Of a DNA stretch of 44,270 bases, positions 40,996-44,270 are shown piece after piece (within the stretch, counting starts at the first letter, position 1; each line of letters opens with the position of its first letter). Source of the stretch: Olavius sp. associated proteobacterium Delta 1 (GTDB lineage: Bacteria > Desulfobacterota > Desulfobacteria > Desulfobacterales > JAFDCJ01). Position numbers and translations under genes: made by a program. The notes below the pieces were generated by a model, which worked only from the letters and a program-made list of their open reading frames with translations, made no database searches and was not told the DNA's origin. Location: contig CACVKW010000011.1 in NCBI GenBank assembly GCA_902749685.1, forward strand, positions 1 to 44,270, given 5' to 3'.

Positions 40996-42036
40996 TTAAC
41001 GTGCGTTGACCAGTTGGGTTTTGAAACGAAATGCTTCCTGAAGCACCGCGTTGCCGGGAAGCCCCTTTGCCTCCATGCGCTTTACCCATTCATCAAATGC
41101 GGGTGCTGCAGCATCTTGCCATCTCTGCAGCTCTTCATGTGGCAGCGAATAGACAGCATGACCGGCTTGCTCAAGTTTCTTTAGGACACCTAAGGACGCT
41201 TTGTCGGCAATAACCCCACCTATGTCTGCTCCCCAGTACTCACCGGAGAATTCATCGATTACCTTCTGAATTTCCGGTGGCAGCCGATCCCATGTCTTTT
41301 GATTCATGGCAAAAAAGAAGACCGGGGCGGAGACTCCGATCCTCGTATGGTATTGGGTAACTTCATTCGCTCTTACGCCCATAAGGGTCAATGGATCGAG
41401 AAAGACCCCATCAATGAGACCTGTTTCCAACGACAGGTATATTTCAGGGGCTGGCAAAGGTACTGGCACGCCGCCCCACATTTTGATAATTTTCCCCATC
41501 ATTGCAGAAGGAGTTCTGATCTTCATTCCCTTCAGATCTTCAAGGGTTTTAACCAGCTTACCATTCACATGAAGATCCATGTTCGGCGGCATGCCCAGCG
41601 CAAGCAATTTTACATCCTTAAACTCCGATTTTAGATAGCCCTTATCATAAAGCCTCTGGGCCATGCGACTCCCAATTTCAGCCGAAGGGGAAAGAAAGGG
41701 CAGTTCCATCACCGTTGCCAGGGGAAAACGCCCGGGGGTATAACCCAAAAGTCCCCAGGTAATATCGGCTACGCCCCGTGCGGCCATGTCGTACTGAGCC
41801 TGTGGTTTGCCCAGCGTGCTACCCGGGTAAAGTTTGATTTTAAGTTTTCCCGCGGAGCGTTTTTCAACCGTCTCGATCCAGGGCTCAAGAACTCTTGTGT
41901 TCATGAAGTGTTTCGCAGGCACAAAACTTGACAGTCTCAGGGTGATTGTTTCCTGGGCGTTTGCCGATGTCGAAAGCCCGAGAATAAGACTGGCAATGAA
42001 AGCTGCAGCGCATACCCGAAATAATGCTTTGCTCAT
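40996..42036 (-). CDS. TRAP solute-binding protein (DctP family), second system
   Basis: This 346-residue periplasmic binding protein has a signal peptide ending near TSANA-QE (residue 27). DctP marks are TLRLSSFVPAKHFMNTRVLE, AGKLKIKLYPGSTLGKPQAQ, MKIRTPSAMMGKIIKMWGGV, PLPAPEIYLSLETGLIDGVF and FAMNQKTWDRLPPEIQKVID. It carries the typical Arg in MKIRTPS for the substrate carboxylate. It is only distantly similar to the first system's DctP (24159), so the two should take different acids. GAGGAAATTGAG precedes the ATG. It heads a two-gene operon with DctQM. Confidence 0.93.
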   Translation of the reverse strand: MSKALFRVCAAAFIASLILGLSTSANAQETITLRLSSFVPAKHFMNTRVLEPWIETVEKRSAGKLKIKLYPGSTLGKPQAQYDMAARGVADITWGLLGYTPGRFPLATVMELPFLSPSAEIGSRMAQRLYDKGYLKSEFKDVKLLALGMPPNMDLHVNGKLVKTLEDLKGMKIRTPSAMMGKIIKMWGGVPVPLPAPEIYLSLETGLIDGVFLDPLTLMGVRANEVTQYHTRIGVSAPVFFFAMNQKTWDRLPPEIQKVIDEFSGEYWGADIGGVIADKASLGVLKKLEQAGHAVYSLPHEELQRWQDAAAPAFDEWVKRMEAKGLPGNAVLQEAFRFKTQLVNAR

Positions 42037-42601
42037 CTCAATTTCCTCCTTTCGATTAATGAGGTTTCCAAAAGAAAATAGACGGTGACTGGTGTTTCTG
42101 GTCCATCGCTGCTAAGTTCCACCCTGATCATTGGTAAGAACTCGTTTTTTGGGAGCTGAATAAGCGAAAATAATGAATTATGTACCGGATTCGGCTCGGC
42201 TGCAGCCCGACATAGGAAGACTTACAATGGGCAGAAACGATTAGTATCCAATTAGCGAAGGCGGATATTGTTGTCAAGGGGGAATATATGCGCGGGTGGT
42301 GACATTTTTGGCTATTTTGAGTCCGCCAGGGCGGATTTGTCGGCGGTTTAATTTATCTTACCGGTAGGTTACAAGCGGATAATCCGGGTCGATAAACCAA
42401 TTATCAATCAGATCTCTAAACCATAAGAACCCTGAATTTGCAAAAAACCGATTATCAGGTTATTTCGCCTCCCATGCGAATTTCAGCAGAATCGCTGATT
42501 CGAACATGCTTGACTGAGGTTATCACTTTTTTTATGATGCATATCGCACCGGTCATAATGAGCGGCTTGTCATGTCACCAGCCGAATGCAAGGAGGATAA
42601 C
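42037..42601. other. Intergenic region upstream of second TRAP operon
   Basis: No gene is supported. GTCCGCC-AGG-GCGGATT near 42322-42338 is a small hairpin. The region contains the promoter for the TRAP operon (minus) and the former promoter of the aldo/keto reductase relic (plus); AAGGAGG lies before 42602. Nothing else is recognised. Confidence 0.4.
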
Positions 42602-42949
42602 ATGGACTACGTCAATTTAGGCCGAACCGGTCTCAAGGTATCACGCATCCGCCTCGGCATGATGACTTACGGAACTTCGCAATGGCGGCCGTGGATACTC
42701 GATGAAGCCGATGCGCGGCCCATCGTGCAGCGCGCTGTCGAGCTGGGCATCAACTTCTTCGATACCGCCGACATGTATTCAGCCGGCCCATCGGAGGAGT
42801 TGACCGGCAAGTTCCTGCGGGATTTTACCCGCCGGGACGAAGTGGTGATTGCCAGCAAGATCGCTCATATCGAAGAGGCGGTGGCGGCCACCCAGGTCAA
42901 GCTTAGCGCCGAAGAGATTCAACTCCTCGGCGAGCCCTACAAGCCGCAA
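42602..42949 (+). pseudogene. Aldo/keto reductase with in-frame internal deletion
   Basis: ATG 42602 behind AAGGAGG opens a perfect AKR N-terminus (MDYVNLGRTGLKVSRIRLGM, FFDTADMYSAG with catalytic Asp/Tyr, and VVIASKI with the Lys). Then, without a frame change, comes an AKR C-terminus (AHIEEAVAATQVKLSAEEIQ, then LLGEPYKPQ). About 190-200 residues, including the catalytic His and most of the barrel, are missing. Both retained edges encode an ASK tripeptide in intact relatives, so recombination between two short GCCAGCAAG-like copies probably caused the deletion. The frame then runs on into the next relic. Not functional. Confidence 0.85.
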
Positions 42950-42955
42950 CCGGAG

Positions 42956-44159
42956 CAGCGGCCGGAAATCATTTTAACCGTCAACACCATGCCCGGCCAG
43001 CAGCCCGTTTTGTCCAGACGGCGGCCGCTTTTGATGCCCGGGTACGGGTCAAAAAGTTCGGCTCGCGTCAGGATCCGGTTTCAGCCATCAGCCTCAACAG
43101 CCTTGCCACGTTGGGTGTCAACCGCGGTGATCGCATTGTCGTTTCGGCCAGCGGAGCGGATGCGCAAAAAGCCCTGGAAGCACTGGCCAAGCTGGTGAAT
43201 GAACAATTGCAGGCCTATGCCGAAGAAACGGTTCCACCACCCCAACCGGCTGCCGTCACAGCCGATGGTGAGGAAGGCATCGCCGCGGTTGCCCTTTCGG
43301 AAGGCATTGCTCTGGGGCCGATTTTCCATTATCGGGCGTCCGCACCGGACGTTCCCCGGCAGCGGGCGGAAAATCCCGACCGGGAATGGGAGGATTTGCT
43401 GCACGCCAAAGATAAAACCTGTGAGGCAATCCTGCAACGACGGCGGGCCATGGCACCCGGGCTGGGAAAAACTCGCGCGGCAATATTTGATGCTCATCTT
43501 CTAATTGTCCAGGATCCGACCCTGTTGGATCAAACCCGGAGGCGAATTTTCAAAAATGGTGAGAATGCGGCCTGGGCCTGGCAGCAGAGCGTACTGGAGA
43601 TTGCGGATACCTATCGTGAACTTTCCGATGATTATCTGCGGCAGCGAGCAGACGATGTGGTGGACGTCGGTCGCCAGGTCCTGTTGGATTTGCTCGGTCA
43701 AAGCGTTGCGACGGCCATGGAGTTGCCGCACCCGGCTATCCTGGTAGCCGGGGAGCTGAGCCCGACGGATACCGTCATGCTCGATACGGCGCAGGTGCTG
43801 GGAATCGTGACCGTTGCCGGTGGACCGGCTTCTGGAGATCCGCGATGCGGCCCATCAGGAGTTGGCAGGTGGTCGATGAAGCCCACCGCCACGGAAAGCC
43901 CGTAGCGGTCTGCGGTGAACTTGCGGCGGACCCGGTGGCCGTACCGGTGCTCATCGGGCTCGGGGTTGATGAACTCAGCCTGGCACCGCATGCCATCCCC
44001 AACGTAAAAGCGGTCATTCGCAAAGTGGCGCATAACATGGCCGTTGATTTGGTTAAACAGATGCTCGCTGCGGACAAAGCCGGTGCTGCCCGAAGTCTGG
44101 CCGTGGATTTTTTAAAAACAAAAATTGGGCTCGATGCTTTGAGCGTTGCGGGTGCCTGA
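42956..44159 (+). pseudogene. HPr-Enzyme I phosphotransferase protein, multiply deleted
   Basis: Directly after the reductase tail, PEIILTVNT and then (frame change) HARPAARFVQTAAAFDARVR give an HPr domain with its active-site His region, through VSASGADAQKALEALAKLVN. An Enzyme I N-terminus follows (EGIALGPIFHYRAS, ALILQ-type helices, VLGIVTVAGGP) up to just before the catalytic His loop, which is gone. A small middle scrap is RLLEIRDAAHQELAG. After another jump comes the intact C-terminus (AHRHGKPVAVCGELAADPVA with catalytic Cys, then LSLAPHAIPNVKAVIRKVAH) to TGA at 44157. At least three deletions with frame changes are visible. Intact relatives are DhaM- or FruB-like phosphotransferases. 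After 44159 nothing is seen. Confidence 0.82.
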
Positions 44160-44270
44160 TTTAGAAAAGTTTAGCAGAAATCATCAAAAAGAAACGGCCC
44201 TAACATATTAAATTATATCATTAAGCCGCTTTGCTAAAGTTTTCCGCATTTTGGCCGATTATTACCATAA

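Overview
The window looks like a chromosomal segment of a strictly anaerobic Desulfobacterota bacterium (Desulfobacterales-like), possibly from an environmental assembly. The support is indirect. There are two TRAP transporters, a non-pyrrolysine MttB-type methyltransferase coupled to a UbiD decarboxylase, a multi-PAS hybrid kinase, a probable UGA-encoded selenoprotein, and intergenic DNA crowded with short-word repeats. No rRNA, tRNA, CRISPR array or phage module was seen.

Layout. 1-0.5 kb: a 47-unit heptamer array followed by smaller heptamer arrays. 0.5-5 kb: a DUF364 chelation-type protein, a small membrane ORF, a periplasmic heavy-metal-associated (HMA) protein with an in-frame UGA and a bSECIS-like hairpin, a spondin-domain secreted protein, and an ArsP/DUF318-type permease with an FCSCG motif. 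5.5-11 kb: a soluble hybrid histidine kinase and a large MscS-type channel. 11-18.3 kb: thymidine kinase, a HAD phosphatase, and a complete BMP/PnrA-type ABC importer (binding protein, double ATPase, two permeases), which by family suggests nucleoside uptake.

18.5-27.5 kb: two convergent catabolic operons. The plus-strand operon is mttB-like and ubiD-like with an ATGA overlap. The minus-strand operon is an opine dehydrogenase-like gene, a 3-hydroxyacyl-CoA dehydrogenase-like gene, and dctP-dctQ-dctM. Together they look like an import and breakdown route for an N-methylated or amino/hydroxy carboxylate that I cannot name. 27.8-31.1 kb: an internally deleted metallo-beta-lactamase-fold gene, an intact aldo/keto reductase, and an IS4-family insertion next to a gene tail.

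31.1-38.9 kb: a (deoxy)nucleoside cluster with deoxynucleoside kinase, nucleoside 2-deoxyribosyltransferase, cytidine deaminase, pyrimidine nucleoside phosphorylase, deoC, and a deleted deoB. It is interspersed with RadC, a DUF488 protein and an unassigned convergent partner. 39-42 kb: a second TRAP transporter with fused DctQM. 42.6-44.2 kb: relics of a second aldo/keto reductase and of an HPr-Enzyme I phosphotransferase protein, both cut by internal deletions.

Three points stand out. First, the HMA protein is a strong selenocysteine candidate. Second, at least four genes keep both ends but have lost their middles, so this genome seems to decay by internal deletion. Third, the intergenic DNA carries many unrelated heptamer, octamer and decamer word families, several arranged as inverted arms.
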